Shown here in pieces: positions 1-6,938 of a stretch of 64,000 bases of DNA. The notes beneath the pieces are model-generated. The model made no database searches and was not told the DNA's origin. It was given only the letters and a program-made list of their open reading frames with translations. This stretch comes from JAAXHF01 sp965242605. Lineage in GTDB: Bacteria > Desulfobacterota > Binatia > Bin18. The DNA lies in contig CBDESS010000004.1 in NCBI GenBank assembly GCA_965242605.1, forward strand, positions 248,001 through 312,000, given 5' to 3'. The position numbers were made by a program, and so were the translations under genes. The first letter of the stretch is position 1. The number at the start of each line of letters is the position of its first letter.

Positions 1-225
1 TTCAACTTCGTGTGGAGCTTGTTTGCCGGGAAAAAGGCCGAACGGAACCCCTGGCAGGCCAACACGCTGGAATGGACCGCGGCGTCGCCGCCGCCCCACG
101 GCAACTTCGAAACCACCCCAAGCGTCCATCGCGGCCCCTACGAGTACAGCTCACCCCTGGTCCAGGAAGATTGGCTCCCTCAGGATAGACGACTCGGCCC
201 CGAGGCCGCAGCCGCAACCCACTGA
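1..225 (+). CDS. ctaD: Cytochrome c oxidase subunit I, C-terminal end (partial)
   Basis: Frame 1 is open from the window edge and encodes 74 residues before a TGA stop. The segment NPWQANTLEWTAASPPPHGNF is the hallmark C-terminal tail of aa3-type subunit I, following the last transmembrane helix. Subunit I carries heme a, heme a3 and CuB and is the catalytic core of the terminal oxidase in the inner membrane. The rest of the gene lies outside the window. Its neighbours downstream (heme A and heme O synthases, subunits III and IV) support the call. Confidence 0.93.
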   Translation, partial: FNFVWSLFAGKKAERNPWQANTLEWTAASPPPHGNFETTPSVHRGPYEYSSPLVQEDWLPQDRRLGPEAAAATH

Positions 226-262
226 ACGCTGTTCATCAGCAGCCGGGTAGCCTGATACGAGC

Positions 263-1213
263 ATGGCACACGGTATCCCTTCCCCAGCACGGTCGTCTTC
301 CTCAGTGTCGCCCTGGCCGTACCGGATCGCCCTGCTGACCACCGTTTGCACCCTGCCCCTGCTGTTTGTGGGGGGTCTTGTCACCAGCCTCGGAGTCGGG
401 CTGGCCGTGCCGGACTGGCCGACGACTTTTGGCTACAACATGTTTCTCTACCCCTGGTCACAGATGGTCGGCGGCATCTTCTACGAACATAGTCATCGCC
501 TGCTCGGCTCGACCGTTGGCCTGTTGACCATCCTGCTCACGGTCACCCTGTGGACCCTGGAGCGGCGGCCATGGATGCGCTGGCTGGGTCTGATCGCATT
601 GCTGGCCGTGATCGTCCAAGGCGTGCTGGGAGGTCTGCGGGTCGTGCTGGTAGAAAACCTGCTGGCCCTCATTCACGGCGGTTTCGCCCAGGCGTTTTTT
701 GCCTTCCTGGCCGCCCTGACCCTGCTGGCCTCAGCCGAATGGCACAACCGCCAGCCACACAAAGCGATTCCAGACGCCGCGTCTGTCCAACGCCTGAGTA
801 TCATCACAACAGCCGCGATTTATATCCAGATTATTTTGGGCGCGGTCGTGCGACACACCGGCAGTGGGGCGGAAGTCCATATCCTTGGTGCCGTGCTTGT
901 AGCAGGGGTCATTTTTTGGCTTGTTGATTGGGTCGTCCAGTCCTACGCCGGGCATACCGCTCTCACTCGGTCTGCCCTGTTGCTGCGGCGTTTGTTGCTC
1001 TTCCAACTCGCGCTCGGCGTGTTCGCCTATATCGGCAAATACACCCTCAGCGGAGCTTTTCTCAGCCCTTACACGGTTCCGCTGTCCACCGCTCATGTCG
1101 TCATTGGCGCGCTCATGCTGGCCACCAGCGTCCGCCTCACGCTGCGCTCCTACCGTAACGGCCTCGCCTTTTCTGCGCGCCCGCCATTCACCCCGGAACA
1201 GGTTTCGGTATGA
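263..1213 (+). CDS. ctaA: Heme A synthase (COX15/CtaA family)
   Basis: This 316-residue polytopic membrane protein oxidises the C8 methyl of heme O to the formyl group of heme A for the aa3 oxidase. About eight hydrophobic helices are visible. Conserved histidines sit in EHSHRLLG (about residue 75), HGGF (about 138), RHTGSGAE (about 196) and AHVVIGAL (about 277), the paired heme-ligand pattern of this family. The gene lies 37 bases after ctaD and overlaps ctaB by four bases, so it is almost certainly in the same operon. The start is the first ATG; no strong ribosome binding site is seen. Confidence 0.92.
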   Translation: MAHGIPSPARSSSSVSPWPYRIALLTTVCTLPLLFVGGLVTSLGVGLAVPDWPTTFGYNMFLYPWSQMVGGIFYEHSHRLLGSTVGLLTILLTVTLWTLERRPWMRWLGLIALLAVIVQGVLGGLRVVLVENLLALIHGGFAQAFFAFLAALTLLASAEWHNRQPHKAIPDAASVQRLSIITTAAIYIQIILGAVVRHTGSGAEVHILGAVLVAGVIFWLVDWVVQSYAGHTALTRSALLLRRLLLFQLALGVFAYIGKYTLSGAFLSPYTVPLSTAHVVIGALMLATSVRLTLRSYRNGLAFSARPPFTPEQVSV

Positions 1214-2127
1214 TACTCCGCACCCACGCGCCGACCCTAGGCCGCACGGACCGCCTTGATCGGATCTGGCACCGCAGCTCAGCCTTTCTTGAGCTGACCA
1301 AACCCCGGATCGTGAGCCTTGTCCTCATTACGACCTGTGTCGGGTTTTATCTGGCGTCGTCAGGCGTCGCCGATTACCGCCTGTTGCTGCACACCCTGCT
1401 GGGGACGGCTCTGGCCGGCGGCGGCACCTTGGCCCTCAACCAGCTGCTCGAGCGCGAGGCCGACGCAAAAATGCGGCGCACGAAGTTACGGCCTTTGCCA
1501 GACGGACGTGTACAACCCATTGAGGCGTTTGTGTTTGGGGCGCTGATCACCATCGCCGGACTCGTCTACCTGGCGTGGACCGTCAACCTTGCCGGCACCG
1601 CGGTCACCACGGCTATTGTAATCAGTTATCTGGCGGTCTACACCCCGCTCAAGAAAACCACCTCCCTGTGTACCTTGATCGGTGCCGTCCCCGGTGCCTT
1701 ACCACCGGTTATCGGCTGGGCGGCTGTCCGTGGCTCGATCGATCTGGAGGCCTGGGTCTTGTTTGCCATCATGTTTCTGTGGCAGATGCCCCATTCGCTG
1801 GCCATAGCCTGGCTGTACCGGGACGATTACGCCCGCGCCGGATTTCAACTCCTCCCGGTGATCAACCCTGACGGCAAAAGCACCGGCCGGCAGGTGACCA
1901 GCCACTGTTTGGCCCTGTTAGCCGTCGGCCTGCTGCCAACCCTGATCGGACTGGCCGGACCGATCTATTTCTGCGTGGCGTTTGGGCTGGGCAGTGTGTT
2001 CTTGTGGTATAGTGTGCGTCTGGCCCTTGTCCGCTCGCTGGAGTCGGCCCGGCATCTATTGTTTGCCTCGTTGATTTATCTGCCGGTACTATTGGCCGTG
2101 ATGGCCTTTGATAAAGTCCCGCTGTAA
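1210..2127 (+). CDS. ctaB: Protoheme IX farnesyltransferase (heme O synthase)
   Basis: This 305-residue UbiA-superfamily prenyltransferase makes heme O from protoheme and farnesyl diphosphate in the inner membrane. The family motif is visible as NQLLEREADAKMRRT near residue 77, followed by RPLP; the acidic residues there bind the Mg-diphosphate. The ATG overlaps the ctaA stop (ATGA), indicating translational coupling. ctaA and ctaB next to each other provide both steps of heme A synthesis for the adjacent oxidase genes. Confidence 0.93.
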   Translation: MILRTHAPTLGRTDRLDRIWHRSSAFLELTKPRIVSLVLITTCVGFYLASSGVADYRLLLHTLLGTALAGGGTLALNQLLEREADAKMRRTKLRPLPDGRVQPIEAFVFGALITIAGLVYLAWTVNLAGTAVTTAIVISYLAVYTPLKKTTSLCTLIGAVPGALPPVIGWAAVRGSIDLEAWVLFAIMFLWQMPHSLAIAWLYRDDYARAGFQLLPVINPDGKSTGRQVTSHCLALLAVGLLPTLIGLAGPIYFCVAFGLGSVFLWYSVRLALVRSLESARHLLFASLIYLPVLLAVMAFDKVPL

Positions 2128-2146
2128 TCCCGTTGGAGCGCGAGGG

Positions 2147-2263
2147 ATGAAAACGCCGAGTCGGGAAGACAATCACACGGTCAACCGCATCATCGGTCGT
2201 GGCTTGGCCATTTTTATCGCGCTGTATATTGCAGCTACCGTTTGTTTTATTATCCTCGTCTAA
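2147..2263 (+). CDS. Small single-pass membrane protein in the oxidase operon
   Basis: This 38-residue reading frame lies between ctaB and the first subunit III gene. It starts with ATG preceded by GAGGG and ends in TAA. The N-terminal half is polar (MKTPSREDNHTVNRI) and the C-terminal half (about residues 20-38) is one hydrophobic helix. Position, ribosome binding site and topology suggest a small accessory or assembly factor of the oxidase, comparable in style to the tiny membrane subunits seen in other cta operons. I cannot assign it to a named family. Confidence 0.6.
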   Translation: MKTPSREDNHTVNRIIGRGLAIFIALYIAATVCFIILV

Positions 2264-2298
2264 GCCAAGCTCAGGGGAAAGATACTGAGGAGTGTCTC

Positions 2299-2946
2299 AT
2301 GCCAAGCGCAACCGCCGCCGCCGCTCAGATAGCCGAACAGCCTCAGGCTCGCCCGGCTCCAAGTTTTGGCGGCGGGCCGCCACCGGGCGTATCCGACCCA
2401 CCGATCAGCAACGCGCGGCTGGGCATGCTCATGCTCATCAGCGCCGAAACCATGTTCTTTGCGGGCTTGCTCGGCGCGTATGTGGTCTTTCGGGTCGGCA
2501 GCCCGGCTTGGCCGTCCGGCCATTTATACCTGCCGGTCGGTGTGACCTGGGTGAATACCCTGGTCTTATTCATTAGCTGCTACACCATGCATCGGGCCAC
2601 AGCCGCCCTACGGCTCAACCACCAGCAAAGTTCAGGCAACTGGTTGGCCGTGACCGCGCTGTTAGGAACGCTCTTTTTAGGCGTTCAGGGCTATGAATGG
2701 GCCCAACTGATTCGGGACGGCCTGACGATTTCAACCGGCATATACGGCGCAACATTCTACACCCTGATCGGCTGCCACGGCCTGCACGTTTTGGCCGCCG
2801 TGGTCTGGTTGCTCGTCGTCCTGCTCCTGACCAAGCAGGGCGCTTTTTCTGCCCGTCGGTCAATTGTCGTTGAGGTGTGCGCCATGTACTGGTACTATGT
2901 CGGAGCCCTGTGGGCCCTGTTATTCCCCCTGGTCTATTTGAACTGA
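2299..2946 (+). CDS. Cytochrome c oxidase subunit III (first copy)
   Basis: This 215-residue heme-copper oxidase subunit III-type membrane protein starts at the ATG after GAGGAG. A Pro/Ala-rich N-terminal tail of about 35 residues precedes five helices. The subunit III core is recognisable: the segment around SAETMFFAGLLGAYVVFR, then GATFYTLIGCHGLHVLAA, and the terminal YWYYVGALWALLFPLVYL. Subunit III supports proton uptake and stability of the catalytic core. A second, different subunit III gene lies about 340 bases downstream, so the complex either contains two such subunits or alternates between them. Confidence 0.88.
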   Translation: MPSATAAAAQIAEQPQARPAPSFGGGPPPGVSDPPISNARLGMLMLISAETMFFAGLLGAYVVFRVGSPAWPSGHLYLPVGVTWVNTLVLFISCYTMHRATAALRLNHQQSSGNWLAVTALLGTLFLGVQGYEWAQLIRDGLTISTGIYGATFYTLIGCHGLHVLAAVVWLLVVLLLTKQGAFSARRSIVVEVCAMYWYYVGALWALLFPLVYLN

Positions 2947-2966
2947 CCACACTGTCGGAGCATTCG

Positions 2967-3290
2967 ATGTCGTCCAAGCCCGTCGTGCTGATATGCCGGA
3001 GCCTCGCCAGCTTAGGGCTGGTTTGGGGGCTAGTCGGACTGTTGCCAGCCCGAGCCCTGGCTCAGGGCTGTGCCATGTGCAAGACAGCCCTATCCGGCTC
3101 TGAGGACCCCTTAGCGGTTGGCATTTTTTGGAGCGTCATGCTGATGATGGGCATGCCGTTTGTTCTCTTTGCCTCGGTCGGCGGATGGATCTTTTACACC
3201 TATCGGAACGCCCGCCACTCCCCACATCCGCCGGCAGAAGTGCTCCCTTTTGAGACTACCCCGACAAAAAAGAAGGAGGATATGCCTTGA
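2967..3290 (+). CDS. Exported two-helix membrane protein with CAMC motif
   Basis: This 107-residue protein starts at ATG 2967. A signal-like hydrophobic segment (about residues 8-30) ends in ARALAQ, followed by GCAMCKTAL and a second helix (about residues 52-74). A lysine-rich tail follows. The CxxC on the periplasmic side of the membrane suggests metal or redox handling during oxidase assembly, but no named family is claimed. It sits between two subunit III genes, and its TGA overlaps the TTG start of the next gene, so the two are translationally coupled. Confidence 0.72.
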   Translation: MSSKPVVLICRSLASLGLVWGLVGLLPARALAQGCAMCKTALSGSEDPLAVGIFWSVMLMMGMPFVLFASVGGWIFYTYRNARHSPHPPAEVLPFETTPTKKKEDMP

Positions 3291-3907
3291 GCGAAGCGGT
3301 TATTGAGACACATGGGGCTGTTGAGCCAGCCGAATCGCCACTCACCCCGGAAAGCTGGGGCAAACTTGGCATGTGGGTTTTTCTGGCCGGTGACGCCATG
3401 TCGTTCGGCGGCTTGCTGGCCGGTTACGGGGCCTTGCGCGCCAGCAGCCCGGACTGGCCCGACCCGCTTGACACGCTGGGTATTCAGCTGACCGCGGGTA
3501 TGACCTTCCTCCTCATCTGTAGCAGCGTCACCATGGTCAAGGCGCTATCCGCAGCCCGGCATAATGACCTGGCCGGCTTCAAAAAATTCATGCTGCTGAC
3601 CATCATTGGCGGGACCATCTTTCTCCTGCTCCAGGCCTACGAGTGGATCCACCTGACCCACGAAGGCATGACCATGAGCGGCAATCCCTGGGGAGCAGCG
3701 CTGTTCGGCACCACCTTCTACATCCTGACCGGCTTTCACGGCTGCCATGTATTTGGCGGTGTGGTCTACCTGACGTGTATTCTGCTCAGCGGTCTCAAGG
3801 GCAGATACACCGGCGAAGATGCCAACCACGTCGAGATCGTCGGCCTGTACTGGCACTTTGTTGACCTGGTCTGGATTCTGGTCTTCACCTTCGTCTACTT
3901 GCTATAG
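3287..3907 (+). CDS. ctaE: Cytochrome c oxidase subunit III (second copy)
   Basis: This 206-residue protein has five to six helices and the canonical subunit III ending, YWHFVDLVWILVFTFVYLL, plus GTTFYILTGFHGCHV at about residue 143. It uses a TTG start that overlaps the previous stop as TTGA, preceded by the strong site AAGGAGGA at 3273-3280. The YWHFVDLVWI box is closer to the classical subunit III than the first copy, so this is probably the orthologue of ctaE. Confidence 0.9.
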   Translation: MSEAVIETHGAVEPAESPLTPESWGKLGMWVFLAGDAMSFGGLLAGYGALRASSPDWPDPLDTLGIQLTAGMTFLLICSSVTMVKALSAARHNDLAGFKKFMLLTIIGGTIFLLLQAYEWIHLTHEGMTMSGNPWGAALFGTTFYILTGFHGCHVFGGVVYLTCILLSGLKGRYTGEDANHVEIVGLYWHFVDLVWILVFTFVYLL

Positions 3908-3919
3908 GGAGAGCGCGCT

Positions 3920-4249
3920 ATGGACAACGCCCATCACGAGCCCAACTACATGAATATCTTCTGGGCCTTGACCATTCTGACGATCGTTGAGGTCTTAGTC
4001 CCGGTCCTCGGCGTGTTCAGCCGGTCGATAAACGGCACCATTCTGGTTCTGCTGGCGGTGGCCAAGGCAACCCTGGTTGCCCTGTATTTCATGCACCTCA
4101 GGTTTGAGCGCACGACGCTCGGTGCCATCGCCCTCACGCCAATGATTATCTGTGTCTTTCTGATTTTCATGCTGCTGCCGGACCTGACCTCAGACGACAG
4201 AACCTACACCCCGCCAGAAACACCGGCAGTCAGTACCGCCGAACACTGA
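3920..4249 (+). CDS. ctaF: Cytochrome c oxidase subunit IV (prokaryotic type)
   Basis: This 109-residue protein has three helices. The segment AKATLVALYFMHLRFE (about residues 52-67) is the signature of the bacterial subunit IV family (COX4_pro). It follows subunit III by 12 bases with GGGAG ahead of its ATG. It is the last gene of the oxidase operon; the next gene is on the opposite strand and ends 2 bases away. Confidence 0.9.
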   Translation: MDNAHHEPNYMNIFWALTILTIVEVLVPVLGVFSRSINGTILVLLAVAKATLVALYFMHLRFERTTLGAIALTPMIICVFLIFMLLPDLTSDDRTYTPPETPAVSTAEH

Positions 4250-4251
4250 CC

Positions 4252-4635
4252 TCAGTCATGCCCGCGCCCCTGCCCAGCCGGTTTGCCGGCCGTCAAGACA
4301 TAGTCCAGACTGAGCCACAGACTGCGCGAATAGCGAAAGAACCACAGGGGAAACACCCCGGCAAACGTCACCCACACCACCAACTGCTCGGTGAGCGTCA
4401 TACCGGCATAGGCGTCAAGGACAAAAAAGCCGGCCATGCCCAGCACAGCCGTGGCACCATAGTTGATATAAATCGCCCCGACAAAATAGCCCTGCTCCCT
4501 TTCAAACGCGTAGCCACACTGCGAGCACCGGTCGCGCATGGTGAAAAAGCCAGTGAACAGCCGTCCATCTCCACACCGGGGACAGCGCAGGCGCACGCCC
4601 CTCAGCAGCATGTGTCCAATCCGGCGTTGAGCCAT
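4252..4635 (-). CDS. DUF983 family zinc-ribbon membrane protein
   Basis: This 127-residue protein has a zinc-ribbon-like N-terminus (CPRCGDG near residue 20 and CSQCGY near residue 38) followed by two transmembrane helices. This is the DUF983 layout. Members are often encoded beside cytochrome c oxidase genes, as here, although their biochemical role is not established. The gene converges on subunit IV with a 2-base gap. Confidence 0.85.
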   Translation of the reverse strand: MAQRRIGHMLLRGVRLRCPRCGDGRLFTGFFTMRDRCSQCGYAFEREQGYFVGAIYINYGATAVLGMAGFFVLDAYAGMTLTEQLVVWVTFAGVFPLWFFRYSRSLWLSLDYVLTAGKPAGQGRGHD

Positions 4636-4817
4636 CGTCCTCCTCCGATAACCCCATCGTCTTTCCCCTATGTTTTAGAATAGAGCGCAGCCGCCGCTTG
4701 CCAGCCTTGCAATTGGGCGATTGAGCAGACGAGCAGCGGGCTCTCCATATTCGCGGTCCCGGCCAACCGCATTGCTAGCCGGCATCTCCTGTGATAGACC
4801 TAGTGCTCTCCCGCAAC

Positions 4818-4889
4818 GCCCTCGTGGTGAAATGGATATCACACAGGTCTCCGGAACCTGGGGTCTGGGTTCGATTCCCGGCGAGGGTA
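4818..4889 (+). tRNA. tRNA-Arg (anticodon CCG)
   Basis: A full cloverleaf can be folded by hand. The acceptor stem GCCCTCG pairs with CGAGGGT (one G-U), with discriminator A at 4889. The D stem is GTGA/TCAC and the anticodon stem CAGGT/ACCTG. The seven-base loop CTCCGGA puts CCG at 4851-4853. The variable loop is four bases and the T arm is CTGGG-TTCGATT-CCCGG. The total is 72 bases and CCA is not encoded. It reads the CGG arginine codon, common in this GC-rich sequence. Confidence 0.95.
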
Positions 4890-4939
4890 TGTTCACGGCA
4901 CAAGATAGACATTCCATATAGTTCGGCAGGCTCGCTGCC

Positions 4940-4968
4940 GCGGACGGCCACATCCTTGAACCGTCCGC
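4940..4968. other. GC-rich hairpin downstream of tRNA-Arg
   Basis: GCGGACGG (4940-4947) and CCGTCCGC (4961-4968) form a perfect 8-bp stem with a 13-base loop. It lies 50 bases after the tRNA and 20 bases beyond the desaturase stop on the other strand. It could act as a processing or termination structure for either transcript, but neither strand shows a U-tract. Confidence 0.4.
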
Positions 4969-4987
4969 TCTGTGGAAAAAGAACCTT

Positions 4988-5845
4988 TCAGTCCACCAAT
5001 TTGCGCAACCCCTGGCCAAAACGCTCAGAGTAGGCGTGCTCTCGTGGATACACCGCGCGGCGCAGCAGACCATGCAGCCGGGGCAACTGATAAAACGGTA
5101 CCCCAGGGTACAGATGGTGCTCAAGGTGGGAGTTCACCCGCTTGGGGGCGAAGAAGAATGCCCCTATTGGGTGCATGAAATAGGTCCGCGTGCGCCGATA
5201 TGGATTGGTTGGATCAGGCACCTTGCCGTGTTCAATCGTCCCACGAATACGAAAGAATACCTGGGTCAGCGTACAGTACGGGAGCAGCCAATACAGGACG
5301 AGGGCCACCACGAACCGTCCTCCAGCCCAGGAGCCGCCGCCGAGCAGGACCAAGCTCCAGAACACCCGGAACGCCCGCATATCCGAGAGCTGCCGATAGT
5401 GTCGCTCGCCCGCTTGCCCCAGAAAGCGCCGGTTGAATCTGGCCGTCACACCGGGGATGTCGATAAAATATTTGAGGGTCGAGAGAATGTTCGCCCCACA
5501 CCCATCGCGCATCAGCAGACGCCACCAGGCGGAGGCGGCAAGGGGATAGCGGGCATAAATCGTCCGGTCTGGATCATCCGCAGTATGGGTGTATTGGTGA
5601 TGGGAGAGATGGATGAAACGCCACTTGGCCAGCGAGATGAACACCGGAAAAGCGGCCAAGACACGCCCCAGCCAATCGTTGGTCCACCGGCTGAGCGAGC
5701 TGTGTATGGCCTCGTGGGTCAGGACCATGAGGGCGTGTTGACGGGCGGCAATCACCGCCAGCACGCCGAGGTACACCCCAATGCCCAGCGGGCCTGAGGT
5801 CGGGGGGATCAGCACCGCGCTGGTGTAGATGGCGGCCGCAATCAC
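4988..5845 (-). CDS. Membrane fatty acid desaturase (upstream part cut off by in-frame TAG)
   Basis: This 285-residue di-iron desaturase or hydroxylase of the membrane FA_desaturase family has three histidine boxes: HEAIH (44-48), HLSHH (79-83) and HLEHH (240-244). It would introduce a double bond or hydroxyl into an acyl chain at the membrane, using O2. The first usable start is a GTG at 5845. Immediately upstream in the same frame is TAG (5849-5851), preceded by 33 further open codons from ATG 5950. These end ...RSAVKHLSRRHSLSGVYHLAEV and look like the normal desaturase N-terminus. A TGG-to-TAG change (Trp) would explain this. Confidence 0.85.
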   Translation of the reverse strand: MIAAAIYTSAVLIPPTSGPLGIGVYLGVLAVIAARQHALMVLTHEAIHSSLSRWTNDWLGRVLAAFPVFISLAKWRFIHLSHHQYTHTADDPDRTIYARYPLAASAWWRLLMRDGCGANILSTLKYFIDIPGVTARFNRRFLGQAGERHYRQLSDMRAFRVFWSLVLLGGGSWAGGRFVVALVLYWLLPYCTLTQVFFRIRGTIEHGKVPDPTNPYRRTRTYFMHPIGAFFFAPKRVNSHLEHHLYPGVPFYQLPRLHGLLRRAVYPREHAYSERFGQGLRKLVD

Positions 5846-5848
5846 ACC

Positions 5849-5950
5849 CTACACCTCAGCCAGATGATACACGCCGCTGAGGCTGTGCCGGCGGGACAGA
5901 TGCTTGACTGCCGAGCGGAAGGCCACGGCGTCTGACGGCGCGGTCTGCAT
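5849..5950 (-). pseudogene. N-terminal stub of the fatty acid desaturase
   Basis: Thirty-three codons (MQTAPSDAVAF...YHLAEV) run from ATG 5950 to TAG 5849-5851, in the same frame as the desaturase that resumes two codons later. Membrane desaturases normally have such an amphipathic N-terminal lead of 30-50 residues before the first helix. The stub therefore belongs to the same gene and is separated by a single nonsense codon, real or a base-call error. Confidence 0.55.
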
Positions 5951-6043
5951 GGCCCCAGATGTACACCTCCACCGCCGGTCCGGCAAGACGGCTCTGGCGC
6001 TTTTTGGCCGAAGATTGTAAGACCAGCCCACAAAGGAGGACTT

Positions 6044-6850
6044 ATGCCATACGCACACGTCAACGGGATTCGGCTCCACTACGACATGCAAGGCCACGGC
6101 CAGCCCCTCTTGCTCATCATGGGCCTCGGCTCACCGGCCGCCAACTGGGACCGGCCATTCGTTGAAGCCATGACCCACACCCACCAAGTCATCACCTACG
6201 ATAATCGGGGCACCGGCCAGTCCGATAAGCCTGACGAAGACTACTCGATCGCGCTGTTTGCCAGCGACGCGGTCGGACTCCTCAATGGGCTCGACATTCC
6301 CAAAGCCCATGTGTTTGGAATCTCAATGGGCGGCATGATTGCCCAAGAGCTGGCGATTCAGTATCCCCAACGCCTGGCCAGCCTGACCCTCGGCTGCACC
6401 ACGCCAGGCGGAAAACACGCCGTTCCGGCCCCGCCGGAATCAATGCAGGCGCTCAAGGGCCGGGCCGGCCAGACGCCGGAAGAGGCCGGGCGGGCGGCCT
6501 GGAAACTAGCCTATTCAGCAGACTATATTCGTGAGCACCGCGGCGAACTCGAGGCCCATTTGCACCACGCTTTGACCCACGTCACGCCACGCTTTGCCTA
6601 TGAGCGCCATATTCAGGCAACCATGACCCTGCGCGTGTTCAGGCAACTGAAAGACATCACCGCCCCGACCCTGGTTGCGACCGGGCGTGACGATGTGCTG
6701 ATCCCCTCCGCCAACTCCGAAATCCTGGCACGTGAGATTCCAAACGCCGAGCTGCACATTTTTGAGAATGCCGGACACGGCTTTGTGACGGCCGCCCGTG
6801 AGCCCTTTTTGGCCGTCTTTCAGGAGTTTCTTTCTCGGCAGGATGTCTAA
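6044..6850 (+). CDS. Alpha/beta hydrolase
   Basis: This 268-residue alpha/beta-hydrolase fold enzyme has the nucleophile elbow GISMGG (Ser94), the oxyanion region around IMGLGS, DNRGTGQSD at 53-61, acidic candidates at GRDDVLIP (about 214-221) and the catalytic His in AGHGF (His245). The layout is typical of small esterases and 3-oxoadipate enol-lactonase-like hydrolases; the substrate cannot be told. AAAGGAGG lies just ahead of the ATG. It is divergent from the desaturase. Confidence 0.85.
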   Translation: MPYAHVNGIRLHYDMQGHGQPLLLIMGLGSPAANWDRPFVEAMTHTHQVITYDNRGTGQSDKPDEDYSIALFASDAVGLLNGLDIPKAHVFGISMGGMIAQELAIQYPQRLASLTLGCTTPGGKHAVPAPPESMQALKGRAGQTPEEAGRAAWKLAYSADYIREHRGELEAHLHHALTHVTPRFAYERHIQATMTLRVFRQLKDITAPTLVATGRDDVLIPSANSEILAREIPNAELHIFENAGHGFVTAAREPFLAVFQEFLSRQDV

Positions 6851-6938
6851 GCCCCGTCCTGCCTGCTCAGGGCGAGGGAATACGCGGTGAAGCACTGCCG
6901 AGACGCACGGGTGCGCCTGAAGAGGCGAGGGAAAGAGC

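Noticed and set aside
5036..5797. Plus-strand frame opposite the desaturase
   Set aside because: Composition is unlike the neighbouring proteins, and the minus strand has the three histidine boxes.
5849..5851. Pyrrolysine insertion at the desaturase TAG
   Set aside because: No conserved Lys is expected at this site and no pyl context is visible; Trp (TGG) or a mutation is simpler.
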